From contig CALFBL010000177.1 in NCBI GenBank assembly GCA_937951695.1, positions 1-31,884 of the forward strand: DNA of 31,884 nucleotides, written 5' to 3'. The DNA is from an uncultured Granulosicoccaceae bacterium. Lineage in GTDB: Bacteria > Pseudomonadota > Gammaproteobacteria > Granulosicoccales > Granulosicoccaceae. The position numbers and the translations under genes are program-made. Below are positions 23,906 through 31,323 of this stretch, in pieces. How positions within the stretch are numbered: the first letter of the stretch is position 1; the number at the start of each line of letters is the position of its first letter. Below the pieces are notes generated by a model, which saw only the letters and a program-made list of their open reading frames with translations, made no database searches and was not told where the DNA came from.

Positions 23906-25153
23906 CTACTCAGAAATCCCCACGCCGTACAAAAGCCCACCGAGTAAGTGTTCGCGGAATCTGGGTTCCGAATAACTCTCGACAGTATGACCGCCGCCTG
24001 TGTACCAAGAGCGACCTCCGTCGTACTCGTGAAACCAAGCGATAGGGTGATCGCTACCCATGGTTCCCCCCGTATACGACGCTTCATCGAGGGTAAGCAG
24101 TACGTCGACCCGTGCTCTCGGGTTTTCATTAAAGTTGTACCATTCATCGGTCCTCACCCACGTGTCAGCCAAGTGCGCAGTCGATACGTGCGTGCCATTC
24201 TCGACCGTTTGCGTTGCAGTCTGAATCACTGGATGCGACTCGAAATAGGCCCCAACAAGATTTCCGTACCAAGGCCAGTCGTATTCCGTATCGCTTGCCG
24301 CATGAATGCCAACGAAACCGCCACCGGCGCGAATGTAGCCCTCAAACGCTGCTTGTTCCGCATCATCGAGCACGTCGCCTGAGGTCAGTATCCAAACCAC
24401 CGCATCATAGGCTGACAGTTTCAATGGCGTGAAGTGTCCAGCCGAAGAATTGGCACGCGCTATTGCTATACCCTGGCTAGCGGCAAGCTCTTCTATAGAA
24501 TCAATGGCGGTTTCCACCGACTCATGCCGAAACCCACGGGTCTCACTGAACAACAACAATCGCGGTGGGCCCAAAGCATCCGTACCGGCCACTAATTCAT
24601 CTAGGTTACTAACACCATCGCCGTCATTATCCCAACGTTCGATATCAAACTGGTCCGCGCTAATGTCAACGACTTGAGAATCGCTCGTGCCTGTGCGCAG
24701 ATTAAGCGCAACGCTGCCCAAGGTGATACCACCGTTGTCGTCATTAAAAAAAACCGTCAACGTGTTTTCCGAATCTGCAGGAAAATCATCCATCGCAGAC
24801 CAGAGTTCGTCCCCGACCCAACCCGCTGTAAAATCATTGTCTCCCCATGTCAATCGTACTTGCAGAGCGTCCGACATGAACGCAGGCACTGTGATGTTGA
24901 AGTTCACGCGAGTAGTGGTTTGCACTAACGGATCAGGTATGGAGGTGCCAAGATTATCACCGTTATCCGTTGAATTCACGCCATCGTTTAAACTCAAATC
25001 TGCATCAACACCTGAACCACTACCTGAACCACTACCTGAACCAACACCTGAACCACTACCTGAACCACTACCTGAACAACCTGCCAGCAGCACGGCGCCG
25101 ATAAGCAGGAGAACTGCGATGATCCGGGGATTTGTATAAGAAAAATTGGGCAT
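23906..25153 (-). CDS. ThuA-domain lipoprotein with Gly-Ser linker
   Basis: A 415-residue lipoprotein. The signal peptide ends at lipobox LLAGC (C26), followed by about 22 residues of GS repeats, a flexible tether. A beta-rich region follows (VNFNITVPAFMSDALQVRLTWGD), then a DNDGDGVSNLDEL calcium-binding-like loop as in thrombospondin type 3 repeats. Last comes a ThuA domain (RLLLFSETRGFRHESVETAIDSI; GGGFVGIHAASDTEYDWPWYGNLVGAYFESHP; GSDHPIAWFHEYDGGRSWYTGGGHT). ThuA domains have a glutamine-amidotransferase-like fold and occur in carbohydrate-related secreted proteins; enzymatic activity is unproven. The GS linker is encoded by a 12-base tandem repeat. TATAAT occurs upstream on the reverse strand at 25184-25179. 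Confidence 0.88.
   Translation of the reverse strand: MPNFSYTNPRIIAVLLLIGAVLLAGCSGSGSGSGSGVGSGSGSGSGSGVDADLSLNDGVNSTDNGDNLGTSIPDPLVQTTTRVNFNITVPAFMSDALQVRLTWGDNDFTAGWVGDELWSAMDDFPADSENTLTVFFNDDNGGITLGSVALNLRTGTSDSQVVDISADQFDIERWDNDGDGVSNLDELVAGTDALGPPRLLLFSETRGFRHESVETAIDSIEELAASQGIAIARANSSAGHFTPLKLSAYDAVVWILTSGDVLDDAEQAAFEGYIRAGGGFVGIHAASDTEYDWPWYGNLVGAYFESHPVIQTATQTVENGTHVSTAHLADTWVRTDEWYNFNENPRARVDVLLTLDEASYTGGTMGSDHPIAWFHEYDGGRSWYTGGGHTVESYSEPRFREHLLGGLLYGVGISE
25010..25081 (-). repeat. Tandem 12-bp repeat in the ThuA lipoprotein gene
   Basis: Six units of a 12-base motif (plus strand ACCTGAACCACT; units 3 and 6 diverge slightly) encode the alternating Gly-Ser/Gly-Val tether after the lipobox. 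Unit length is a multiple of three, so copy-number change would lengthen or shorten the linker without a frameshift. Confidence 0.85.
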
Positions 25154-25186
25154 AGTGTGTCCGGCGGCAGTTCACAGTATTATATG

Positions 25187-25210
25187 GGTAGCGAGCGGGG
25201 TCGAACCGCC
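25187..25210 (-). other. tRNA T-arm/3'-end-like fragment
   Basis: On the reverse strand, GGCGG-TTCGACC-CCGCT forms a T arm with five pairs (one G-U) and a canonical TTCGA loop, followed by CGCTACC in the acceptor position. I cannot find a matching 5' acceptor strand (GGTAGCG) or an anticodon arm upstream, and no CCA follows. It may be a chance match or a tRNA 3' remnant of the sort left by integrative elements. Low confidence. Confidence 0.25.
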
Positions 25211-25303
25211 AGTGCAGTTTATTCGATTGATTGATCCCGTTCTGATTACTGTGCAAGCAAATGCTGGGTAATAATGCAGCGTTCGCACATAACGGGGCCA
25301 TGG

Positions 25304-25836
25304 ATGCGCTATCTCGCATCCCCATTTCACAAAGATCCCGTTTTAGAAGGACCAACAGATCAAACCTATCGCTCAAGTGTCAATGCGGAGTGCGGTGACT
25401 GGCACAGCCTCCAATGCCTCGCCCTCCACCGTCAGTCGAGTGGTTTGTTGTTGTGATGACTACCAGAGTTTTGCCGCATGCCTCAACCAATCAGACGCCG
25501 TGCTCGATCAGTTTGGCGGCACTGAGATCTACCAAACCTCGCAATCGCAAGTCAAGGTTGACGAAGGCATCGAGCACTTGCGCTGCATGCGACTGCAAGG
25601 AGAAAGGCTTGTTGCGTTGGCACACCGATTATTGCAACACAGCGGTAGCCAATACCGTAAGCGCTGCCATTCCATTCGTTGGCTTGATACACACATTGAT
25701 CGATGCGGACGATCGGGACGATTCATTGGGCCCTGTTGTCGCATACGTGCAAACCCAGCATGCCAAAGGCGAACCCGACTATCGGTTTCACACAGCAAAG
25801 TTACCTCTTGGCGTGACCCCCGTCAATTGTAGGTGA
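25304..25836 (+). pseudogene. Frameshifted DUF6151/GFA-like gene
   Basis: Three plus-strand frames read as one family in sequence. Frame one ends near VNAECG (about 25395). Frame two gives AVTGTASNASPSTVSRVVCCCDDYQSFAACLNQSDAVLDQFGGTEIYQTSQSQVKVDEGIEHLRCMRLQ. Frame three resumes EKGLLRWHTDYCNTAVANT...FVGLIHTLIDADDRDDSLGPV to the stop at 25836. This order (CG, C-x-C-x-D, Q-x-F-A, GGT, CM-L, KGLLRW, C-N-T, GNT-like, FVGL-H) is that of DUF6151 proteins, relatives of glutathione-dependent formaldehyde-activating (GFA) enzymes. The first shift fits loss of one GCGGT copy near 25391-25398, the second an extra G near 25599-25600. Zinc cysteines are partly replaced (DDYQ for DC-Q) and the C-terminus is short. 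The start is approximate. Confidence 0.6.
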
Positions 25837-26035
25837 AATTTTTCTCTGCAAGCTCCAGGGTAGAGCTAAGCCGTCCGCGTTTTTTGGTGGTAGTGGGCAA
25901 TCGATTGTTAAACCGCTTATATGACAGTAACCAAAGTTAGTTGCAAGAAGTAGCTGCACTCTGTTATCAAGACCATGCGCGGTGTCATTGGCGATACGCA
26001 TGTTGTTCTCGACATCCTGCGTCGCGAAATCACCG
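25823..26035 (-). pseudogene. Decayed aldehyde dehydrogenase C-terminal remnant
   Basis: Directly after the nitroreductase stop, the reverse strand reads VENNMRIANDTAHGLDNRV, matching the aldehyde dehydrogenase segment usually written E-A-IRIANDT-YGL. It continues to CHISGLTIDCPLPP, which resembles HINGPTVHDEPQMPFGG of vanillin/salicylaldehyde-type dehydrogenases. A run of A bases (near 25879-25884) then appears to shift the frame: the next frame continues RGRLSSTLELAEKNFTYN to a stop at 25823. Only about 70 residues of a 480-residue enzyme remain, with no catalytic cysteine, so this is a non-functional fragment. The remnant's tail overlaps the tail of the plus-strand pseudogene. Confidence 0.45.
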
Positions 26036-26731
26036 TCAGGCTGGAAGGTCAAGCCATGCAGACCAAGTTGATGCTTCTCCGCGCTGGCCGCGCATTTTTC
26101 CTGATACGGTGCTGGCGGACACCATCTCTTCAGGAGTCAAAAACAAACTGCCTAACAGGAGCTGTTTTGACGGAATGTTCAAATAGGACAGCAGATCTTC
26201 AGAGCGCAAGATCCCACCGCTTGACCAGTAGCTGATCCACCCCTGCTCTTCAGCTGCCAGCAAGATGTTTTGAGTTGCAGCCGACGCCGCAGCAACGTGT
26301 TCGATGTTCTGCATCGACAGTTCAAAGCCAGGTTCAGGCAGCCAAGTCACTTGCACCAATGCCCCACAAGCGGCCAACATGTTTTTGATCTTGCTGTTCC
26401 AGCCGCGACTCCACTCAGAGTTTGGATGCGCTTGCGCCTGAGTAGACAGATGCTTTAACAGGCGATTGATGTTCGCCCCGTCCACCACGTAAAAGCGCCA
26501 AGGTGCCGGAGAATCCAGCGCTGAATCTTGATGAAATTCCTGGTTGATTTTTTTATGGAACGGGGCATGCCCACCGGTTTCAATGATCTCTTTCAGGGTA
26601 GCTCTGTGCGCGTCGGTCCAATGCTTAGCCGTATGGCGGCGCGCAGCGGGGTCACCAAATAGTTTGTCCGTTTTGCGAGCTCGTATGACCTCTGTGGTGG
26701 TCCGAGTGTTTGATGGTTTAGTCATAGTCAT
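26036..26731 (-). CDS. Nitroreductase-family protein
   Basis: A 231-residue FMN-dependent nitroreductase-type protein. FMN-contact residues appear as RKTDKLFGDP (basic patch near the N-terminus), GGHAPFHKK, WRFYVVDG, and the C-terminal QNILLAAEEQGWISYWSSGGIL and LGSLFLTPEE. These enzymes use NAD(P)H to reduce nitro, quinone or enone groups. The ATG at 26731 has AGAG upstream; in-frame TTG 26737 and ATG 26725 are alternatives. Its stop abuts the aldehyde dehydrogenase remnant, so the 3' neighbour has been lost. The open frame reads normally, so it is presumably functional. Confidence 0.82.
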   Translation of the reverse strand: MTMTKPSNTRTTTEVIRARKTDKLFGDPAARRHTAKHWTDAHRATLKEIIETGGHAPFHKKINQEFHQDSALDSPAPWRFYVVDGANINRLLKHLSTQAQAHPNSEWSRGWNSKIKNMLAACGALVQVTWLPEPGFELSMQNIEHVAAASAATQNILLAAEEQGWISYWSSGGILRSEDLLSYLNIPSKQLLLGSLFLTPEEMVSASTVSGKMRGQRGEASTWSAWLDLPA

Positions 26732-26787
26732 GGTCAAACTCTAAAGTCGCAAACGCTGCGAGGGATGAGTAAATCATCTCAAGTAAC

Positions 26788-26994
26788 CTACTGAATATCA
26801 CGTGGCTCACCGCGTTCACACTTCTTACAATCTAATGAATGCCCGATTTTTTCCCGTCGGCCCGCTTCGGTTTCTACCCAGGCCCGGTTTGTCCAAGGCG
26901 GATTATGCCTGACATGCTGATTGTGCCCACAGCACAAGATGGCCACCCAGTCGTCAACTGAATCCTTCGTGTAGCCGGTTATTTTCTTCAACAT
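26788..26994 (-). CDS. DUF3565 small cysteine-containing protein
   Basis: A 68-residue protein. ITGYTKDSVDDWVAILCCGHNQHVRHNPPWTNRAWVETEAGRREKIGHSLDCKKCERGEP matches DUF3565, a small domain with conserved CGH-Q-VRH-PPW and C-terminal CxxC, likely zinc binding. The start codon lies 3 bases after the tex stop, so it is probably translated from the tex transcript. Function is unknown. The PPW and basic patch suggest nucleic-acid or protein contact, which is inference. Confidence 0.88.
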   Translation of the reverse strand: MLKKITGYTKDSVDDWVAILCCGHNQHVRHNPPWTNRAWVETEAGRREKIGHSLDCKKCERGEPRDIQ

Positions 26995-26997
26995 GCC

Positions 26998-29379
26998 TCA
27001 ATCTTTCGATTTACCCGTCAAAGCCGCCTGCAAAGACAGCGCCAATGCTGATTCAGGTTCTGTCTTTCTCGGCGGCTTATGACGCTGTTGACCTGGGTGC
27101 GATGAGGATTTGTCTGATCGAGCAGTTTTTTTTGAGATTGGGTTTGGTGTTCTACTTGCGGGTCTAGTGGCTCGATTGTCTTCACCTGCTCTGTCGTTCA
27201 GCCGCATCGATAAACCGATGCGATTTCGCTGAACGTCCACGCTCATCACCTTTACCTTCACAATGTCGCCAGCCTTAACCACCGATCGTGGATCCTTTAT
27301 AAAAGTATCGGACAGTGCGGATATGTGCACCAAACCATCTTGATGCACACCCACATCCACAAACGCGCCAAAGGCTGTGACATTGGTCACTTGCCCTTCC
27401 AGGATTTGATTTTCTTTTAGCTGGCCGATGGATTCAATACCGTCGGTAAACTTCACGGCCTTGAAGTCAGGCCGCGGATCGCGGCCGGGTTTTTCCAGCT
27501 CGAGCAATATGTCTCGCACCGTCGGTTCACCGAAGGTGTCATCGGTAAACTGCGCAGGGTTCAGCGATTTTAAATACGTGCTGTCGCCAATCAGCTCACT
27601 GAGCTCTTTGCCACTGTGTTCGATGATGCGTTTCACCACCGGATAACTTTCCGGGTGCACGCCAGAGGCGTCCAACGGGTTAGAACCATTGGGGATGCGC
27701 AAGAACCCTGCAGATTGCTCGAACGCTTTTGGCCCAAGCCGCGGCACTTTTTTTAACTGCGAACGGCTGTCAAACGCTCCGTGCTCATCCCGATAACTGA
27801 CGATGTTCTCAGCCAGCGTACTGGACAGCCCCGCCACGCGCGACAACAGTGCCTTCGATGCTGTGTCCAGATTCACACCCACCGAATTTACACAATCTTC
27901 GACTGTGGTTTCCAGACAGCGCGCCAAGGCATGCTGCGAAACATCGTGTTGGTATTGGCCCACACCAATCGCTTTAGGGTCAATCTTCACCAGTTCCGCC
28001 AAGGGATCTTGCAAGCGACGCGCAATCGACACCGCCCCTCGAATGGTGACGTCCAATTCAGGAAATTCCTCTTCCGCCAGCTTCGATGCCGAATATACGG
28101 AGGCGCCAGCTTCCGACACCAACACTTTTATCATGCCTTTTGACTTGGCAGTTTTTATCACCTCATCAGCGAGCTTTTCTGTTTCACGGCTGGCCGTGCC
28201 GTTACCGATAGCGATCAGCTCAACCTGGTTGTTGTCGCACAGCACACTGAGTTTGTGGACGGCTCGATCCCATTGCTTTTGAGGTTTATGGGGATAGATC
28301 GTGTCGTGTTGAATCACCTTGCCATTCGCATCAATCACACACACTTTCACACCGGATCGATAGCCAGGGTCCAGACCCAGAGTCGGTCGGGCACCGGCCG
28401 GGGCGGACAACAACAAGTCTTGTAATTTGGCAGCGAAAACGCTGATCGCTTCATCATCGGCTTTCATCTTTAGATCCGTGAACAGCTCAGCTTCCAGATG
28501 CATGGACAACTTGACTTTCCAAACCCAGTCAACCACCTGCGAGCGCCAGGCGTCCGCTGGCCTACCTTCGTCTCGAAACCCCAAGTAAGCAGCCACTGAA
28601 TCGATGCATCCCGCCTCACCAAAACCCTCCGCCTCTTTAAGCTGAAGTTTTAGCGACAAAGCGCCTTCAGTGCGACCACGGAACATCGCCAGCGCCCGGT
28701 GCCCAGGAATTTTTGAGTATGATTCCTGATGGCCCAGATAGTCTTTAAATTTCTCAGTGTCGTCGGTTTTAGCATCCGCTCGTTTCGGCGCAGGGCCAAC
28801 ACACAAATACCCCTTGGTTTGCATCTGCTCTCGAAGCCGACCAACCAGAACCGCGTCCTCAGCAAATCGCTCTACCAAAATAGAGCGAGCACCATCCAGC
28901 GCCGCTTTTTCATCCACCACCTTTTTCTCGGCAGAGATGTAAACTTTGCTTTCCACTGTAGGATCCTTCTCAGGAGAGTGCCACAGCGTATCCGCCAGCG
29001 GTTCCAACCCGGACTCGATCGCAATCTGCCCCTTAGTGCGACGCTTCTTTTTGTACGGTAGGTACAGATCCTCTAACGCCGACTTGGTTTGGGCTTTCAA
29101 AATGCGAGCTCGCAGCTCATCGCTCAGCGCGCCTTGCTCCTCGATGGTCGACAAAATGGAATCGCGACGGGCATTGAATTCCCGCAGGTAACCAAGGTTC
29201 TGTTCCAGATCTCTGAGTTGGGTATCGGTCAAACCGCCAGTAGCCTCTTTTCGGTAACGCGAAATAAAAGGCACGGTGTCGCCGCCGTCCAACATTTCCA
29301 CAGCCACTTCTACCTGTGCAAGCGTTGCGCCGATGGTGTTGGCGATGGTTTGAAAAAGCTGTGAATTGTTATCAGTCAT
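26998..29379 (-). CDS. tex: Tex family RNA-binding transcriptional accessory protein
   Basis: A 793-residue Tex (E. coli YhgF, 773), related to eukaryotic Spt6. It has an N-terminal helical core (FISRYRKEATGGLTDTQLRDLEQNL; LEDLYLPYKKKRRTK), a YqgF/RNase-H-like domain (LGLDPGYRSGVKVCVID, IAIGNGTASRETEKLA), a helix-hairpin-helix section (SVGVNLDTASKALLSRVAGLSSTLAENIV, LKKVPRLGPKAFEQSAGFLRI) and a C-terminal S1 RNA-binding domain (about 658-729, EGQVTNVTAFGAFVDVGVHQDGLVHIS). A basic, disordered tail of about 64 residues follows. The start is the ATG at 29379 giving MTDNNSQ; the frame runs open to 29403. It binds nucleic acid and affects transcription or RNA processing. The DUF3565 gene follows directly. 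Confidence 0.97.
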   Translation of the reverse strand: MTDNNSQLFQTIANTIGATLAQVEVAVEMLDGGDTVPFISRYRKEATGGLTDTQLRDLEQNLGYLREFNARRDSILSTIEEQGALSDELRARILKAQTKSALEDLYLPYKKKRRTKGQIAIESGLEPLADTLWHSPEKDPTVESKVYISAEKKVVDEKAALDGARSILVERFAEDAVLVGRLREQMQTKGYLCVGPAPKRADAKTDDTEKFKDYLGHQESYSKIPGHRALAMFRGRTEGALSLKLQLKEAEGFGEAGCIDSVAAYLGFRDEGRPADAWRSQVVDWVWKVKLSMHLEAELFTDLKMKADDEAISVFAAKLQDLLLSAPAGARPTLGLDPGYRSGVKVCVIDANGKVIQHDTIYPHKPQKQWDRAVHKLSVLCDNNQVELIAIGNGTASRETEKLADEVIKTAKSKGMIKVLVSEAGASVYSASKLAEEEFPELDVTIRGAVSIARRLQDPLAELVKIDPKAIGVGQYQHDVSQHALARCLETTVEDCVNSVGVNLDTASKALLSRVAGLSSTLAENIVSYRDEHGAFDSRSQLKKVPRLGPKAFEQSAGFLRIPNGSNPLDASGVHPESYPVVKRIIEHSGKELSELIGDSTYLKSLNPAQFTDDTFGEPTVRDILLELEKPGRDPRPDFKAVKFTDGIESIGQLKENQILEGQVTNVTAFGAFVDVGVHQDGLVHISALSDTFIKDPRSVVKAGDIVKVKVMSVDVQRNRIGLSMRLNDRAGEDNRATRPASRTPNPISKKTARSDKSSSHPGQQRHKPPRKTEPESALALSLQAALTGKSKD

Positions 29380-29690
29380 GTGCGGGTGTAACCGAGCAAT
29401 CAACCGTAGGGAGCCCGGTATCGTATCACCAAGAAAGTGGCAATTATTCCAGTTACAAAATCGTCAACCGGTAGCATTTTCAGTGTCTATAAGCTACCCC
29501 AATCAGCGGTGGATAATGTTTGAACATTTATTCAAAATTATGACGCCTGCCCCACTGGCCGCTGGAAGTGGCCCTCTCAAAGGCCGCTAATCCTGAGTGC
29601 TAAAGGTCGAAAAGCGGCTTGTGGAACGGTGAAAATTGGTGTACCGTGCGCGAGTCGCAATAAAGGGGAGCTGTCGTTCTCACTTTGTCG
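29380..29690. other. Intergenic gap between tex and the glycine riboswitch
   Basis: About 311 bases. It must hold the tex promoter and the promoter for the riboswitch RNA, but I cannot identify a clear -35/-10 pair. Small inverted elements occur (GTAGC/GCTAC at 29471-29497; TTGAA/TTCAA at 29520-29535), and neither resembles a known site. No convincing ORF. Confidence 0.4.
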
Positions 29691-29909
29691 GCAAGATGTG
29701 GGAGAGTTCAACGCTGGCGCACCCGAAAGGGCGATTTGCGAGACGTTGACGCCGAAGGAGCAACGCCCAGTAAACTCTCAGGCCCCCGGACCACATCTTT
29801 GCTGTAGACATCTGGAGAGAGATGAACACTTTCGTTCATCCACCGAAGGGGTAAGCCAACAGCTGAATTTGCTGAAAGGCCCACGCTCTCAGGTTCCAAG
29901 ACAGATGGG
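29691..29909 (+). promoter_or_regulatory. Tandem glycine riboswitch upstream of dadA
   Basis: Two adjacent glycine aptamers. Aptamer 1: a P1 helix formed by GCAAGATGTGG (29691-29701) with CCACATCTTTGC (29791-29802). The core has GGAGAG (29701-29706), GCCGAAGGAGCAA (29751-29763) and ACTCTCAGG (29774-29782). Aptamer 2: P1-type ATCTG/CAGAT, GGAGAG (29814-29819), CACCGAAGGGGTAAGCC and GCTCTCAGG near 29890. A short linker joins them. This double architecture, bound by two glycines, is the usual proteobacterial form. The RNA precedes the D-amino acid dehydrogenase gene by 58 bases. I do not see a T-run terminator, so control may act on translation or on a hairpin I cannot resolve. Confidence 0.9.
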
Positions 29910-29967
29910 ATAGCGGCACGATGTTTAGGCATCGCGTCATTATTAACCTGTTTTGGAGCTTTACCTC

Positions 29968-31212
29968 ATGCAACACATTGCCGTTTTGGGTGCCGGAATC
30001 ACCGGCGTGACGACCGCTTACGCCCTGCTAAATCGAGGTTATTCCGTCACCGTTCTAGACAAGAACCGGTACGCGGCCATGCAAACCTCGTTTGCCAACG
30101 GTGGCCAGCTTTCCGCATCAAACGCAGAAGTCTGGACCCAAGGGGCCACGATCCTGAAAGGCATCAAATGGATGCTGAAAAAAGACGCTCCTCTGTTGGT
30201 TAACCCCATGCCCAACTGGCATAAGTATTCGTGGATGGCCGAGTTCGTCAGCAATATCCCCAAATACGAACAGAATACGGTTGAGACCGCTCGCCTCGCT
30301 ATCGCCGCTCGCGAGCATCTGTATTCCTGGGCCGATAAAGAGAACATCGATTTCGACAAGGAGATGCGAGGTATCCTGCACGTCTATTCCGATAAAAAAG
30401 GCTACGACCACGCGACTCGCGTTAACGAGCTCCTGAAGAAAGGCGGACTCGATCGCCAAGCAGTCACCGGCGATGAAATGAAAACCATCGAGCCTGCCCT
30501 CGCTGGAGATTTTTATGGAGGTTACTACACCCCCAGTGACTCTACAGGCGATATTCACAAGTACACCCGAGGCCTTGCCAAAGCGTGCCAGCGACTGGGC
30601 GCAGATTTTCTGTTTGATGCTAACGTCAGTACACTCAATCACACCAACACCGGTATTGAAATCACTCACTGCGAGGGTACGTCGCCCAAGACCGCTTCGT
30701 ACTTCGATGGTGTTGTGGTTTGTGCAGGAATTGAAAGCCGGCGTTTTGCAGCCATGTTAGGGGATCGCGTAAACATATACCCCGTCAAAGGCTACTCGAT
30801 TACCGTCGAGCTTAACGACGAGGAAGCGCAAGCCGCAGCTCCCTGGGTAAGCCTTCTCGATGACGACGCAAAAATCGTTACCAGCCGGCTAGGACATGAC
30901 CGTTTTCGCATCGCAGGCACCGCCGAATTTAATGGCGAGAACTACGACATACGCGACAACAGAATTCGTCCATTGACTCAATGGTGCCGAGACCTGTTCC
31001 CCAACGTGAACACCGACAGAGTGATTCCATGGGCAGGGCTTCGCCCCATGATGCCCAACATGATGCCACGCGTAGGTGCTGGTACCTTACCGGGTGTGTT
31101 CTACAACACCGGTCACGGGCATTTGGGCTGGACACTGTCCGCTGCAACCGCTGAACTCGTTGGTCAAAGCGTTGAAGCCTCCATGCCGTCAAGATTGCGC
31201 ATGGCGAGTTAA
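29968..31212 (+). CDS. dadA: D-amino acid dehydrogenase (DadA-like FAD enzyme)
   Basis: A 414-residue flavoprotein. IAVLGAGITGVTTAYALLNRG is the FAD-binding motif and SVTVLDKN the ribose acid. FANGGQLSASNAEVWT and PMPNWHKYSWMAEF are typical of DadA, followed by YYTPSDSTGDIHKYTRGLAKAC and a C-terminal GLRPMMPNMMPRVG and NTGHGHLGWTLS, the FAD-contact end. Enzymes of this family oxidatively deaminate D-amino acids to 2-oxoacids and pass electrons to the respiratory chain. GGAG lies 9 bases before the ATG at 29968; the TTG at 29953 is in frame but poorer. A tandem glycine riboswitch precedes it, which suggests that glycine, or a glycine-linked flux, is relevant to its substrate. Confidence 0.93.
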   Translation: MQHIAVLGAGITGVTTAYALLNRGYSVTVLDKNRYAAMQTSFANGGQLSASNAEVWTQGATILKGIKWMLKKDAPLLVNPMPNWHKYSWMAEFVSNIPKYEQNTVETARLAIAAREHLYSWADKENIDFDKEMRGILHVYSDKKGYDHATRVNELLKKGGLDRQAVTGDEMKTIEPALAGDFYGGYYTPSDSTGDIHKYTRGLAKACQRLGADFLFDANVSTLNHTNTGIEITHCEGTSPKTASYFDGVVVCAGIESRRFAAMLGDRVNIYPVKGYSITVELNDEEAQAAAPWVSLLDDDAKIVTSRLGHDRFRIAGTAEFNGENYDIRDNRIRPLTQWCRDLFPNVNTDRVIPWAGLRPMMPNMMPRVGAGTLPGVFYNTGHGHLGWTLSAATAELVGQSVEASMPSRLRMAS

Positions 31213-31270
31213 GATTTAAACACAGACCAAAACAAAATCCACTCGCCACCGCTGAGCAGCCCGGTGCTAC

Positions 31271-31323
31271 TCTCGGTGTCGAGAATATTACATCCAACGA
31301 ATCGGCGCGCTACGGTGTCGAGA
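31271..31323. repeat. Direct repeat CGGTGTCGAGA x2 around the HNH gene end
   Basis: An 11-base sequence occurs at 31274-31284 and again at 31313-31323. The first copy extends to TCTCG-GTGT-CGAGA, a small hairpin; the second covers the last codons of the HNH gene. It could be a short duplication or two weak terminators, and I cannot choose. Confidence 0.4.
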
